A DNA stretch of 64,000 nucleotides from Cellulomonas aerilata. Lineage in GTDB: Bacteria > Actinomycetota > Actinomycetes > Actinomycetales > Cellulomonadaceae. The stretch is taken from positions 222,880 through 286,879 of the forward strand of contig NZ_BJYY01000012.1 in NCBI RefSeq assembly GCF_007991755.1. The letters are read 5' to 3'. The translations under genes were made by a program, and so were the position numbers. Under the pieces are notes generated by a model that worked only from the letters and a program-made list of their open reading frames with translations, made no database searches and was not told the DNA's origin. Shown one piece after another: positions 7,652 through 17,603 of the stretch. Within the stretch, counting starts at the first letter, position 1, and the number at the start of each line of letters is the position of its first letter.

Positions 7652-10600
7652 CTAGCTCTTGTTCACCGCCGTGAACGTCACCTGGTCGAGCTGCAGGTCG
7701 AACGGCTGACCGTTGTCGGCGATGAACCGCAGCTTGACGTTGCCCGCCGTGTCGACCAGCTTGACCGCCGCCGCGGGATCGACGTCGATCCTGGCCTCCG
7801 TCAGACCCTGCGTGGACGTGGTCAGCGCGCGCCAGGTGCTGGTCGACACGTCGTACCACTGGGTCCGCACCCTGGTGTTCGGCAGGGTGGTGGCCACCCG
7901 GGCCGTCAGGGTCATGCCCTGGGCCGCCCGCATGTCCGCCGGGACCGCCACCGTGGCGGTGACGTCCACCGTCGGCCGTCCGGAGACCGCCACGGAGCCC
8001 ACGGCCAGCAGCTTGCCGTCGTCGGCCGTCGTCTCGGCGACGCCGCCGCGCGGCGTCCCCCCGCTGGTCACGGCCCACGCCGACGGGGCGAGGGCGGCCA
8101 CCTTGCCCGTCCACGGCAGGTCGTAGACCGCCACGGTGGGCTTGGAGACGTTGCCGGCGGCGTCGACGGCGACCGCCGTCAGCGTCCGGTCGGCGGAGAC
8201 CCGCACCGCGGCCGTGTACTGGATCCCGCCGGTCGCGGTCGGGACGGTCCCGTCCAGCGTGTAGCGGAGCGTGGCACCGGCCTCCGGGCTGGTGACGGTG
8301 ATCGCCTCCGCCAGGGTCAGCTGCGCGCTGCCCTTGCTCAGCACCGGCGCCGGGGGCGGCGTCACGTCGCCCGTCGGGGTCGGCGTCGGGGTCGGGGTCG
8401 TGGGGGCGGTGGCCGTGCCGATCCCGACCGCCAGGTCCACCCGGGCGCCGTCGGCGCTGAGGTCGACCGTCCGCTGCGCGCCGCCGACGACGGCGGTGCC
8501 GGCGGGCGCCACCACCTCGACGGCGTAGGTGCCCTTGGCCGGCGAGAAGGACGCCGTGCCGTCGGCCGCCGTGGTCGTCGCCAGCACCTGCGTGCCCGAG
8601 GTGGTCAGCAGGCGGACCGACACGCCGCTCCGGCCGGTCTCGCCCGCGTCCCGGACACCGTCGGAGTCGGTGTCGGTGAACACCGCGATGCTCGCCGAGG
8701 TCCGCTCGAGCGGCTGCAGCGGGGTGTTGCCCGCCGTGAAGGGGTTGTCCTTCGCCAACCGGGCGGCGGGCGTGAACCCGGCCGCATCGGCCGGCTTGGG
8801 GTAGACCCGCGCCAGGCCCCACACGCCGTCGGGCAGCGAGGCGCTGGTCGGCGAGGACCACAGGTGGTCCCCCGCCTTGGGCAGCCGGACGTGGGCGTTG
8901 ACCGCCTTGCCGGTGCCGATGCCGCCCTGCACGCCGACGACGTCGCTGCGGGTGTCGTTCGGCTCCGAGCGCCACGAGGCGCCGTCCAGCGCGAAGCCCA
9001 TCTGACGCGGGCGGTTCCCGCCCAGGACGCGCATCCGGAGCTGGTCGCCCTCGTAGGCACGGGCGATCGGGGTCGCCGGGTCGCCGTAGAACTCCGAGCT
9101 GAAGGCCAGCGCCCACTGCGTGGAGGAGGCGCCGGTCGCGATCGCGCCGGGAGCGGCGCCCAGGCGGCGGTGGAGCGGGGCGCTGGTGTAGTTGACGCCC
9201 TTCTCACCGGCGTCCTCGAGCTCCTCCTCGGTGATGCCGGCCTCGACGTCCTCGGGGTCCGGGGGCAGCTGCTTGTCCTGCACCTGGGCGCCGGAGGGCG
9301 TGCGCAGGTTGAGGCCGTCCTGGTAGACGAGCGTCATCTCGCGGAAGTCCTCCTCCCCCGGGACCCGGATGTCGGCCGCGGCGCCGCTGCGGATCGCCGC
9401 ACCGGTGGCCGGGTCGTGGTAGCTCGCGCCCTGCGGCTCGACCACCAGGGCGGCAGCCAGGCCGTGCTGGCGGTGACCACGCACGTCGCCGTAGTCGAGG
9501 ATGTTGGTCGCACCGAGCTCGGTGTCGGCGAACCACTCGTAGCTGACCGTCTGGTTGATGCCGGCGGTGGAGTCGGGGTTGAAGCCGACCGCGGCGCCGT
9601 CGGAGAGGCGGACGTCGTGGCGCAGCAGCTGCGGGTGCATCGACACCCGGGTCCCCATCTTCGTGCCGGCGGCGGGCTCGAGGACCATCGCCGGGTCACC
9701 GTCCACGCCGTTGACGTAGGTGCCGTAGGTGGACGTCAGCGCGTTCTTCAGGCTGACCTTGACGCAGTCGCCCGCGTTGGCGCGGATGACCAGCGGCTCG
9801 GCCTTCTTGGCGCCCGAGCGGACCGCCGCCTCGTCCTCGGCCAGCACGTACAGCAGGCCCTGGGGGTCGTGGTCGCCGAACTCGTTGTAGACCAGGTCCT
9901 TCTGCATCGCGACGACGTTGTAGGCCTTCACCGGCGCCGTCGACGGGCAGGTGATGCCGGGGGTCGCCGCGCGCGGCGGGGCGAGCAGGGACTTGGGGGC
10001 GGGCAGCGCCGTGCCCGTCCCGGTGGCCGGGTTGTCGGGCAGGCTCCGCACACCCGCGACGGCCTTGCCGTGGACGCGCATGATGCCCCACATGCCGTTC
10101 CAGAGGTCGTCGATGCTGGTGCCGCCGTACAGGTAGTCCCCGCGGCACGGCGTCGCCGTGGAGCTGCAGTCGAAGCCGGGCAGCTCGGCGTTGAACGCCT
10201 CGGAGATGCCGATGGTCTGCGCGCTCACCAGCGGCGAGCCCGTGTCGTCCGGCTCCTCGCGCCACCGCAGCCCGTGCACCTGGAACAGGTGCTGCTCCTC
10301 CTGCGAGCCCTGGATGACCCGCAGCTTGATGTTGTCGCGGGCGTAGCCCTGCAGCAGCGGCGTCATCGGGTCACCGAAGACGTAGGAGCTGAACCGGTGC
10401 GCCGGGTCGACCGCCTGGCCGTTGAAGGTCTTGCGCTCGCTCAGCGGGGCGTTGCGGTAGTTGATCGCGAAGGTGCCGGGGTCGGCGCTCGGGTAGTGCT
10501 CCGGCGCGCCGGGCGCCTCGACGACGTCCGCGGGGTTCTTGGGGTTCCCGCCCTTCTTGACCAGCGGGACGAAGTCGGCGATGGCGATGCCGGCCTCGCG

Positions 10601-13498
10601 GTAGTCGTCGTTGGCGCCGGGGCCGACCACGTCGACCTGCTCGCCGACGGCCGTGCCGACGCAGCGCGTGCCGCAGGGGGTGCCGTTGGCCGAGGAGTTG
10701 ATCGGCTGCAGGAACGCGCCCGTCTTGGGGTCGCGGACGTCGAAGCCGCGGGGCTCGACGATCAGGGCGCCGAACTGGCCGTGGTTCTGCACCAGGGCGG
10801 CGAAGTGGTGGTCGTGCGTGAACACGGTGCGCAGCTCGTAGTCGGCGAACCAGCGCTCGTGGATGGTCTGGCCCACCATGCCGCTGGAGTCGGCGGGCGG
10901 GGTCCAGGACGCCAGCTGCGGGATGCGGCAGCCGGTGCTCTCGCCGCCGTAGAACTGCGCACCCGCCGTGCAGGTGACGCCGCCGCTCGCCTGCTGGGCG
11001 GTCAGCGCGGCCTGGTCCTTGGTGAACGCGGCCTGCTGGTAGTTCCAGCCGTTGGAGCCGCCGTCGGACGCCGTGACGTCGAACTTCACCAGGTGGATGT
11101 GCCCGCCGGCCATGTTCGTCTGGGTCAGCTGCTGGAAGGCGTCGCCGCCGGTCCAGTTGGGCGCCATGTTGGTCAGGGAGAAGTCGATGCAGTCACCCGC
11201 GTTGACCCGGATGAACAGCGGCTCGGCCTTCTTGGTGCCGGCGAGGATGGCCGGGACGTCCTTGGTGAGCACCATGAACCGCGCCTGGGGGTCGTGGTGG
11301 CCGGCCTCGTTGTAGACGAGGTCGCGCTGCAGGACGGTCACGTCGTAGTCCACGACGCGGGCACCGCTGGGGCAGGGGTTCGCGTAGGGAGCGCCGGCCG
11401 GGGCCTTGGCCGCGTCGCCGCCGTTGCGCAGGGCCATCACGGCCTTCTCGGCGGCCAGCTTCGTCGCGTCGATCGCCTTCCCGGCGACCAGGCGGGGCGC
11501 CGGGCGCTCGGTTCCGTCGGCGCCGGCCTCGGTGATGGAGCCGGGGGGCTGGGGCGCGCGCCACCCGAAGGTGCCGGGGATCATGCCGGGGAAGCCGGGG
11601 TTGTCGGCGGTGGCCGGGGGCGGGACGGGGCCGCCGGTCAGGGGCTTGAGCGGGCGGACGTTGACACCGTCCGGGGTTGCGGTGGTCCCGTCCAGCGCGA
11701 CGTCGTGGACCCGGAGCAGAGCCCAGAAGCCCTCGGCGAAGTGCGGGTACAGGTGGCAGTGGAAGATCGAGTCGCCGAAGGTCTTGTTCTGCGAGCCGGA
11801 CCCGTACAGCAGGTCGGCGGTGTACGCCTCGCCCGGGCCGTAGCTCTGGGAGTCGATCGTGCTGGACTCGGGCTTCGCGTCCGGCCCGTCGCCGGTGACG
11901 GCGTTGTCGCGGGCGTCGGCCAGCCACTGGTGGGCGTGCAGGTGGAAGACGTGGGTCTCCTTCACGCCGGAGAGGCCGAAGCGGATCTTGGTCGGGTCCC
12001 CGGTGTAGGAGTGGAAGACGTTGGACACGAAGCAGGACTCGGGCAGGCCGCAGTCCTCGGACTCCTGGTTGGCCTTCACGCCGTCGCCGGTGGGCAGCCA
12101 CGGTCCGGGTCCGCTCGCGAGCTTGATCAGCGCCGGGTCGCCGTACGGCCACGAGGAGAGCCAGGTCTCCTCGCCCAGGCAGTCCGGGCACGCCCTGGCC
12201 TCGCGGTCCTCCATCGGCTCGGAGCCGTAGTTGAAGCCCATGCCGATGCCGCTGATCTCGTCCTGCGCGAGCTGGACGCTCTCCCGGAACGCGGGCGCAC
12301 CCGGCGGGTAGATGTCGGCCTCGACGTAGAGCTCGCCGCTCTGCTTCGCCGCGGCGGTGTAGACGGAGGTCGGCGAGCCGTTGCCGGAGAGGATCGCGCC
12401 GCTGCGCGGGTCCTTCCACACCGAGCCGGCGGGCTCGACCGCGATCGCGCCGTACAGGCCGACGCCGCGCGAGCCGCCGTCGTGCTCGCCGCCGGCCGGG
12501 GTCGCCATGTCCTGGAAGAGGAACAGGCCCTCCTGCGCCGGGACCTTCCAGTAGTAGTCGACCGACTGGCCGATCGCGACGGTCGGGTCGGTCGAGTCGG
12601 CGTCGAAGCCGACCTGGACGCCACCGCTCCTGGCGACGTCGACGACCATGCCGGTCGCCTGGATGCCGACGCGCGGGTTGGCGGGCAGGCCGTGCGCGCT
12701 GCCGCTGGACAGCTTGTTGGTCAGGGTGACCTTCACGCACTCGCCCTCGTTGGCGCGCAGCACGAGCGGGCGCGGACGCAGGCGGCGGTTCTCGGCGGCG
12801 TCGGCGGGCAGGGCACGGTTGATCGGGGTGGACCAGTTCTTGGTGGCGGCCAGGTCCTGCTCGAGCACGAAGATCCGCGCGCTGGGCAGGGTCTTGCCCC
12901 AGCGGTTGAAGGGCAGGTCCACCGTGGCCGCGGCGACGCTGTAGCTGCGCTGCTCGGCGCCGGCGGTGCACGGCGCGGCCGTGGCGGGCGGCAGGGCCGC
13001 ACCCGCGGCGGTCTGCGCCGGCACGGTCAGGCCCGCGCCCACGACGGCGGCGGCGAGGACGGCGCCCACCGTGCGGCGCAGCCGGCCGGACCGGGCCGGG
13101 CGGCCGGCGCGGGCCGCGAGCGCGGCGGCGGCGGTCAGCACGAGCAGCGCGGCACCGGCCTGCACCGGCAGCTGCGCGAGGGCGGCCGCGACGCCGGCGG
13201 TGCCGTGCGAGGCGGTCGCCAGGGACCAGGCGGCGCCGACGACGACGACGGCGACCGCTCCGGCGAGTCCGGACCGCCAGGCGGCGACCGGGTCACCGGA
13301 CGACCGGCGCCCGGTGACGGCGGCGGCCGCCGCGACAGCGGCGACGGCGACCGGGACGGCGGTGAGGAGCGAGGACGACCGGCCACCGGCCGGGGCGAGC
13401 GCGATCAGGACGGCGACCAGGGTGGCGGCGGAGGCCACGAAGGTGACGGTGCTGCGGGCGGCGGTGCGTCCCACGCTCGCACGGTCCTTGCTCGGCAT
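7652..13498 (-). CDS. Giant membrane-anchored multicopper oxidase (MnxG-like motif order)
   Basis: This 1948-residue protein starts at an ATG preceded by AGGAG. Residues 17-163 form about five membrane helices. Three tandem two-cupredoxin units follow (about 181-600, 707-1143, 1183-1565). Unit 1 ends with THVFHLHAHQW (515-525) and FHCHLYPHF (579-587), the motifs normally found in the last domain of an oxidase. Unit 2 begins with GGHIHL (from 798) and FTHDHHF (from 893), normally found in the first domain. The trinuclear site would thus form between domains 2 and 3 of six. Unit 3 keeps the fold signature but has lost most ligands. The C-terminus adds an SdrD B-like domain (about 1601-1690), a Pro-Thr linker, a chitobiase-C-like domain (1717-1797) and a final beta-sandwich. 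The permuted motif order resembles, from memory, Mn(II) oxidases of the MnxG type; the actual substrate is unknown. Confidence 0.88.
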   Translation of the reverse strand: MPSKDRASVGRTAARSTVTFVASAATLVAVLIALAPAGGRSSSLLTAVPVAVAAVAAAAAVTGRRSSGDPVAAWRSGLAGAVAVVVVGAAWSLATASHGTAGVAAALAQLPVQAGAALLVLTAAAALAARAGRPARSGRLRRTVGAVLAAAVVGAGLTVPAQTAAGAALPPATAAPCTAGAEQRSYSVAAATVDLPFNRWGKTLPSARIFVLEQDLAATKNWSTPINRALPADAAENRRLRPRPLVLRANEGECVKVTLTNKLSSGSAHGLPANPRVGIQATGMVVDVARSGGVQVGFDADSTDPTVAIGQSVDYYWKVPAQEGLFLFQDMATPAGGEHDGGSRGVGLYGAIAVEPAGSVWKDPRSGAILSGNGSPTSVYTAAAKQSGELYVEADIYPPGAPAFRESVQLAQDEISGIGMGFNYGSEPMEDREARACPDCLGEETWLSSWPYGDPALIKLASGPGPWLPTGDGVKANQESEDCGLPESCFVSNVFHSYTGDPTKIRFGLSGVKETHVFHLHAHQWLADARDNAVTGDGPDAKPESSTIDSQSYGPGEAYTADLLYGSGSQNKTFGDSIFHCHLYPHFAEGFWALLRVHDVALDGTTATPDGVNVRPLKPLTGGPVPPPATADNPGFPGMIPGTFGWRAPQPPGSITEAGADGTERPAPRLVAGKAIDATKLAAEKAVMALRNGGDAAKAPAGAPYANPCPSGARVVDYDVTVLQRDLVYNEAGHHDPQARFMVLTKDVPAILAGTKKAEPLFIRVNAGDCIDFSLTNMAPNWTGGDAFQQLTQTNMAGGHIHLVKFDVTASDGGSNGWNYQQAAFTKDQAALTAQQASGGVTCTAGAQFYGGESTGCRIPQLASWTPPADSSGMVGQTIHERWFADYELRTVFTHDHHFAALVQNHGQFGALIVEPRGFDVRDPKTGAFLQPINSSANGTPCGTRCVGTAVGEQVDVVGPGANDDYREAGIAIADFVPLVKKGGNPKNPADVVEAPGAPEHYPSADPGTFAINYRNAPLSERKTFNGQAVDPAHRFSSYVFGDPMTPLLQGYARDNIKLRVIQGSQEEQHLFQVHGLRWREEPDDTGSPLVSAQTIGISEAFNAELPGFDCSSTATPCRGDYLYGGTSIDDLWNGMWGIMRVHGKAVAGVRSLPDNPATGTGTALPAPKSLLAPPRAATPGITCPSTAPVKAYNVVAMQKDLVYNEFGDHDPQGLLYVLAEDEAAVRSGAKKAEPLVIRANAGDCVKVSLKNALTSTYGTYVNGVDGDPAMVLEPAAGTKMGTRVSMHPQLLRHDVRLSDGAAVGFNPDSTAGINQTVSYEWFADTELGATNILDYGDVRGHRQHGLAAALVVEPQGASYHDPATGAAIRSGAAADIRVPGEEDFREMTLVYQDGLNLRTPSGAQVQDKQLPPDPEDVEAGITEEELEDAGEKGVNYTSAPLHRRLGAAPGAIATGASSTQWALAFSSEFYGDPATPIARAYEGDQLRMRVLGGNRPRQMGFALDGASWRSEPNDTRSDVVGVQGGIGTGKAVNAHVRLPKAGDHLWSSPTSASLPDGVWGLARVYPKPADAAGFTPAARLAKDNPFTAGNTPLQPLERTSASIAVFTDTDSDGVRDAGETGRSGVSVRLLTTSGTQVLATTTAADGTASFSPAKGTYAVEVVAPAGTAVVGGAQRTVDLSADGARVDLAVGIGTATAPTTPTPTPTPTGDVTPPPAPVLSKGSAQLTLAEAITVTSPEAGATLRYTLDGTVPTATGGIQYTAAVRVSADRTLTAVAVDAAGNVSKPTVAVYDLPWTGKVAALAPSAWAVTSGGTPRGGVAETTADDGKLLAVGSVAVSGRPTVDVTATVAVPADMRAAQGMTLTARVATTLPNTRVRTQWYDVSTSTWRALTTSTQGLTEARIDVDPAAAVKLVDTAGNVKLRFIADNGQPFDLQLDQVTFTAVNKS

Positions 13499-13581
13499 AT
13501 CGGCTCCTGTCAGTCGCTGTCACCGGGGCATCGGGCGATCCGGGTCACGGTCGTCCGGTGATGCTCACCCTGCGGGACGCG

Positions 13582-13599
13582 CGTCAACGCGACGTCAAC
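13582..13599 (-). promoter_or_regulatory. Direct-repeat box 4 (giant oxidase promoter)
   Basis: In gene sense this reads GTTGACG-TCGC-GTTGACG, two perfect half-sites with an 11-bp period, ending 84 bases before the start codon of the giant multicopper oxidase. It is the cleanest of the four boxes. Confidence 0.62.
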
Positions 13600-13690
13600 A
13601 GCGCTCCGGGCGGCCCAGTGACGGGTCCAGCGCCCGGGTGGGACCGGCCGGGCGCAGGAGCGCACAGCCGTCGCGGGCCGGCGGCCCGCG

Positions 13691-15265
13691 TCAGATCCCG
13701 AGCTGGTAGACGCCCCAGTACGCCAGCGTGACCAGCAGCACGAGCGAGCCCCCGGCCAGGGCACCGAACCCGATCCAGGCCAGCGCCCCGCGGCCCACCC
13801 GTACCAGGGGGTCGCGGTGGGCGTCGCGCACACGCGTCGCGAGCACGGCGGCGACCACGACGGCCGCGAGGCCGAGCAGCCGGACGCCGAGCCAGCCGCC
13901 CTGGACCACCCAGGCGTTGCGCTCGTAGTCGAGGGCCAGCCGCGCCACCGCGACCAGGTAGCCGACCAGCGCCGCCACGGTCGCGACCGTGGTGGCCGCC
14001 AGGCCCAGCAGTGGCACCGTCAGCCCGGGCGCGAGCCCCCAGCCGCGTCGGCGCAACAGGCGCACGCCGACCAGCGCGAGACCACCGGCCACGACGCCCC
14101 CGGCGCCGGTCATCACGACAGCCAGGACGCCGTCGACGGTCCCGAACCACCGCGGGGTGGGCAGCGGGTCGGCGCGGAAGGTCTGGTGGGGCTGGTCCCC
14201 GGCGATGCGCGGCGACGCCGTCCCGGTCGCCGGGAGCCCCCGGATCCAGTCCGCCAGGTCCCGGACGAAGTCCGCCGCCACCGTCCGGTCGATCCGGATG
14301 CCGTGGTCGGCCCCGGCGTAGTACCGCACGGTCAGCGCGTCGTTGCCGGCGACCGCCAGGTCGGCGCGCATCTGCTGCGGCCCCTGCACGATCGGCATCG
14401 AGGAGTCCAGGGTGCCGTACGCCATCAGCACCGGCTGGGTGGTGCGCCGCTGGTAGGGGGCGGCGTCGAAGTCGGCGTAGTCGAACGTCTCCCCGGGGAA
14501 CTCCAGCCCGACCGCGCGCGGGATGGCGCGGAACACGCCGTGCGGCACGTCGGTGTTGCGCAGGTAGGAGTCGGCAGCGAACGCGGCCTGCTGCCGAGGC
14601 GGGACCACCGGCGCCGAGACCAGGACGCTGAACGCAATCCCGGGGTGATCGGCCGTCATGACGGGGACGACCCAGGCGCCCTCGCTCTCGCCGTAGACGC
14701 CGACGCGGCCGGGGTCCACACCCGGCCACCTCCGGAGCACCTCGACGGAGCGGTGGTAGTCGGCCGCCATCGCCGGGTAGTCGCGGCTGACGGTGGTGTA
14801 GGTGTCCAGGCGCTTGTCGGGGACCAGGGTCACGATCCCGGCGGTGGCGAGGTCGTGCGCCTGCGTCCGGAACGCCCGGGTGAACTTGCCCGTCCCGGCA
14901 CCGTGCACGAACACGAGGCCGTCGAGGTCCTCCCCCGCGCCGACGGGCTCGGTGATCTGCGCCTGGACGACGGCGCCGTCCAGCTGCACGTCCACGACGT
15001 GCGTCTCGACCTCGTAGGTGCCGACCGGTGCCGCGCCGGCGACGTCCGTGGGGGCCGCGGAGCCGTCGCCGGGAGCACCCTCGCCGGCGGCGCCGGTCGT
15101 GGGCGCGGACGTGGCGGCCGGGGGCACGGTGATGGCCGTCGACGCCGACTCCACGGCGGGCACGTCGGTCAGCGGGGCCGGGTTCCAGGACGGACCCGTC
15201 GCCGCGCCCAGCACCGCCAGGACGATGACGCCGGCCACGGAGCCGGCCGCGGTCCTCAGCAGCAC
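13691..15265 (-). CDS. Secreted/membrane alpha/beta hydrolase with C-terminal membrane segments
   Basis: A 524-residue protein with a signal/anchor helix at residues 5-23, an Ala/Thr/Pro-rich linker, then an alpha/beta-hydrolase domain (about 85-355). It shows the oxyanion-loop motif VFVHGAGTG, the nucleophile elbow GESEG, an Asp in GTLDSS and a His in AGADHG, so a complete catalytic triad is plausible. The last 150 residues hold about four hydrophobic helices. The domain resembles the dienelactone-hydrolase/BAAT-like esterases, but the substrate is unknown. It is transcribed towards era and lies just beyond the copper cluster, with no obvious functional link to it. Confidence 0.8.
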   Translation of the reverse strand: MLLRTAAGSVAGVIVLAVLGAATGPSWNPAPLTDVPAVESASTAITVPPAATSAPTTGAAGEGAPGDGSAAPTDVAGAAPVGTYEVETHVVDVQLDGAVVQAQITEPVGAGEDLDGLVFVHGAGTGKFTRAFRTQAHDLATAGIVTLVPDKRLDTYTTVSRDYPAMAADYHRSVEVLRRWPGVDPGRVGVYGESEGAWVVPVMTADHPGIAFSVLVSAPVVPPRQQAAFAADSYLRNTDVPHGVFRAIPRAVGLEFPGETFDYADFDAAPYQRRTTQPVLMAYGTLDSSMPIVQGPQQMRADLAVAGNDALTVRYYAGADHGIRIDRTVAADFVRDLADWIRGLPATGTASPRIAGDQPHQTFRADPLPTPRWFGTVDGVLAVVMTGAGGVVAGGLALVGVRLLRRRGWGLAPGLTVPLLGLAATTVATVAALVGYLVAVARLALDYERNAWVVQGGWLGVRLLGLAAVVVAAVLATRVRDAHRDPLVRVGRGALAWIGFGALAGGSLVLLVTLAYWGVYQLGI

Positions 15266-15414
15266 GGCCAGATCCTAGGCGCTGCGGACCCGGTGCCCGG
15301 GGCGCCGCGCACGTCCGCACCGCGGCCGGACTGGCCTCCACCGGCCTCGACCGGCCCTGCCCGGCCCTGCCGGCCCCGAGGCGCCCGGCGCGCGGGCGGG
15401 ACCGGCGCCGGCGG

Positions 15415-16320
15415 TCAGAAGCCGAGCCGGCCGAGCTGCTTGGGGTCGCGCTGCCAGTCCTTGGCGACCTTGACGTGCAGGTCGAGGAAGATCCGGGTCC
15501 CCAGCAGCGCCTCGATGCCCTGACGGGCCTGGGTGCCCACGGCCCGCAGCCGCTCGCCGCCCTTGCCGATGATGATGGCCTTCTGGCTGTCCCGCTCCAC
15601 GAACAGGTTGACGCGCACGTCCAGCATGGGCGGGCGTCCGTCGGAGCCCGACCCCTCGCGCGGCACGATCTCGTCGACGACGACGGCCAGCGAGTGCGGC
15701 AGCTCGTCGCGCACACCCTCCAGGGCCGCCTCGCGGACGAGCTCGGCGACCATGACGGTCTCCGGCTCGTCGGTCAGCTCGCCGTCCGGGTACAGCGCCG
15801 GACCGGGCGGCAGGTGCCCGATCACCACGTCGACGAGCACGTCGACCTGGTAGCCCTCGACCGCGGAGACCGGGACGATGTCGGCCCACTCGCCGAGCTG
15901 GCTGACCATGAGCAGGTGCTCGGCGAGCCGGCCCCGGCCGACGACGTCGGACTTGGTCACGACCGCGATGACCGGCACCTCCAGGCGAGCGAGCTCCGCG
16001 GCGATGAACCGGTCGCCGGGGCCGACCTTCTGGTCGGCCGGCAGGCAGAACAGCACGACGTCGACCTCGCTGAGGGTGTCGCGCACGAGGTCGTTGAGCC
16101 GCTCGCCCAGCAGCGTGCGGGGGCGGTGCAACCCGGGGGTGTCGACGAGGACCAGCTGGGCGTCCTCGCGGTGCACGATGCCGCGGATGGTGTGCCGCGT
16201 GGTCTGCGGCCGACCGGACGTGATCGCGACCTTCTGCCCCACCAGGGCGTTGGTCAGCGTGGACTTGCCGGCGTTGGGTCGCCCGACGACGCAGGCGAAC
16301 CCCGATCGGAACTCGGTCAT
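15415..16320 (-). CDS. era: GTPase Era
   Basis: A 301-residue ribosome-assembly GTPase that binds 16S rRNA near its 3' end. G1 is GRPNAGKS (13-20), G3 is DTPG (60-63), G4 is TKSD (122-125), and the C-terminal third is a KH domain (GKGGERLR loop). The ATG overlaps the stop of the upstream CNNM gene as ATGA, so translation is coupled. Length is normal for the family. It is the last gene of the phoH-ybeY-CNNM-era operon. Confidence 0.97.
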   Translation of the reverse strand: MTEFRSGFACVVGRPNAGKSTLTNALVGQKVAITSGRPQTTRHTIRGIVHREDAQLVLVDTPGLHRPRTLLGERLNDLVRDTLSEVDVVLFCLPADQKVGPGDRFIAAELARLEVPVIAVVTKSDVVGRGRLAEHLLMVSQLGEWADIVPVSAVEGYQVDVLVDVVIGHLPPGPALYPDGELTDEPETVMVAELVREAALEGVRDELPHSLAVVVDEIVPREGSGSDGRPPMLDVRVNLFVERDSQKAIIIGKGGERLRAVGTQARQGIEALLGTRIFLDLHVKVAKDWQRDPKQLGRLGF

Positions 16321-17603
16321 CGGGTGGCTCCAGGGGCGTTCTCGGCGATGGTCTCGTCCTCGTGCTCGTCCTCGCTGACGGCGAGGCGCACGAGCAGGGT
16401 CGCGAGCTGCTTGCGGCGTCCCTCGACGCGCTCGGCGGTCAGGTGCAGGCCGTGGATCTCGCCGGCCGACCCGGGCAGCGGCACCTTGCCGAGCGCCTTG
16501 GCGAGCAGGCCGCCGGCGGTGTCGACCTCGTCGTCGTCCAGGTCGAGGTCGAACAGCTCGCCGACCTCGTCCACGGGCAACCGGGCCGGGACCCGGAACG
16601 TCCCGTCCCCGAGGTCCTCCACCTCGGGCCCGCTGCGGTCGTGCTCGTCGGTCAGCTCCCCGACGATCTCCTCGAGGGCGTCCTCGATGGTGACCAGCCC
16701 GGCGATGCCGCCGTACTCGTCGACCACGAGCGCGATGTGCGAGGACGCCGCCTGCATCTCGCGCAGCAGGTCGTCGACCGGCTTGGACTCCGGCACGAAC
16801 ACCGCCGGCCGGGTCAGGTTGGTGACCGGGTCACCCGCGGACTCCGGGACGTCCTGCAGGCGGCGGATGACGTCCTTGAGGTACAGCACCCCGCGCAGGT
16901 CGTCGACGGAGGTGCCGACCACCGGCACGCGGGAGTACCCCGAGCGCAGCATGAGGGACATCGCCTTGCGCAGCGGCGTCGTCGAGTCGGCCGTGATCAT
17001 CTCCGTGCGGGGCACCATGACCTCGCGCGTGAGGGTGTCGCCGAGCTCGAACACCGAGCGGAACATCTCCCGCTCCTCGTCCTGGAGGCCCTCGGACTCG
17101 CTGACCCGGTCGACCATGTCGCGCAGCTCGTCCTCGTCGACCTCGCCGGTGCGCCGGACCTCCGGGGCGAGCCGCCCGATCGGCAGCCGGCTGACCAGCG
17201 TGAGCAGGCCGGACAGCAGGGTCAGCACCCGCACGGGGTGGCGGCGGCCCAGGGTGCGCGGGCTGATCCGCACCAGCACGAGCGCGACGACGCAGGAGAC
17301 CAGCACCGACAGCAGCAGCACGAGCCACCAGGGCAGGTCGCCGTCGGTGAACGACAGGGTGAGGCACGCGGTGGCGCCCATCTCGGCGATGAGGCGGACG
17401 AACGCCAGCGAGGCGGCGGTGTGCAGCGGCTCCTCGGTCAGGCGGCGCACGCGTGCGGCGTGCGGGTGCCCGTGGGTGACGAGCTCGCTGACCGCCGCGC
17501 GGGTCGCCTGCACGACGGCGGCCTCGCCGGCGCTGAGCAGCGCGGCGAGCCCGAAGCCGAACGCGGCGACGGTGACCAGGAGGCCGACGGGGATCTCGTT
17601 CAT
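16317..17603 (-). CDS. CNNM/CorC-type transporter (DUF21-CBS-CorC_HlyC)
   Basis: A 428-residue membrane protein: four hydrophobic segments of a DUF21 domain (about 1-150), a CBS-domain pair (about 200-325) and a C-terminal CorC_HlyC domain. Such proteins act in Mg2+/Co2+ efflux or membrane ion homeostasis; older annotations call them haemolysins. The start at 17603 overlaps the ybeY stop (ATGA), and the stop overlaps the era start in the same way. Longer in-frame starts upstream would lie within ybeY and read as shadow sequence. Confidence 0.92.
   Translation of the reverse strand: MNEIPVGLLVTVAAFGFGLAALLSAGEAAVVQATRAAVSELVTHGHPHAARVRRLTEEPLHTAASLAFVRLIAEMGATACLTLSFTDGDLPWWLVLLLSVLVSCVVALVLVRISPRTLGRRHPVRVLTLLSGLLTLVSRLPIGRLAPEVRRTGEVDEDELRDMVDRVSESEGLQDEEREMFRSVFELGDTLTREVMVPRTEMITADSTTPLRKAMSLMLRSGYSRVPVVGTSVDDLRGVLYLKDVIRRLQDVPESAGDPVTNLTRPAVFVPESKPVDDLLREMQAASSHIALVVDEYGGIAGLVTIEDALEEIVGELTDEHDRSGPEVEDLGDGTFRVPARLPVDEVGELFDLDLDDDEVDTAGGLLAKALGKVPLPGSAGEIHGLHLTAERVEGRRKQLATLLVRLAVSEDEHEDETIAENAPGATR

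Noticed and set aside
6020..13561. A 2513-codon plus-strand frame opposite the giant oxidase
   Set aside because: It is the antisense shadow of a gene with clear copper motifs, ribosome site and domains; its product is a low-complexity Arg/Gly/Val/His mixture with no family resemblance.
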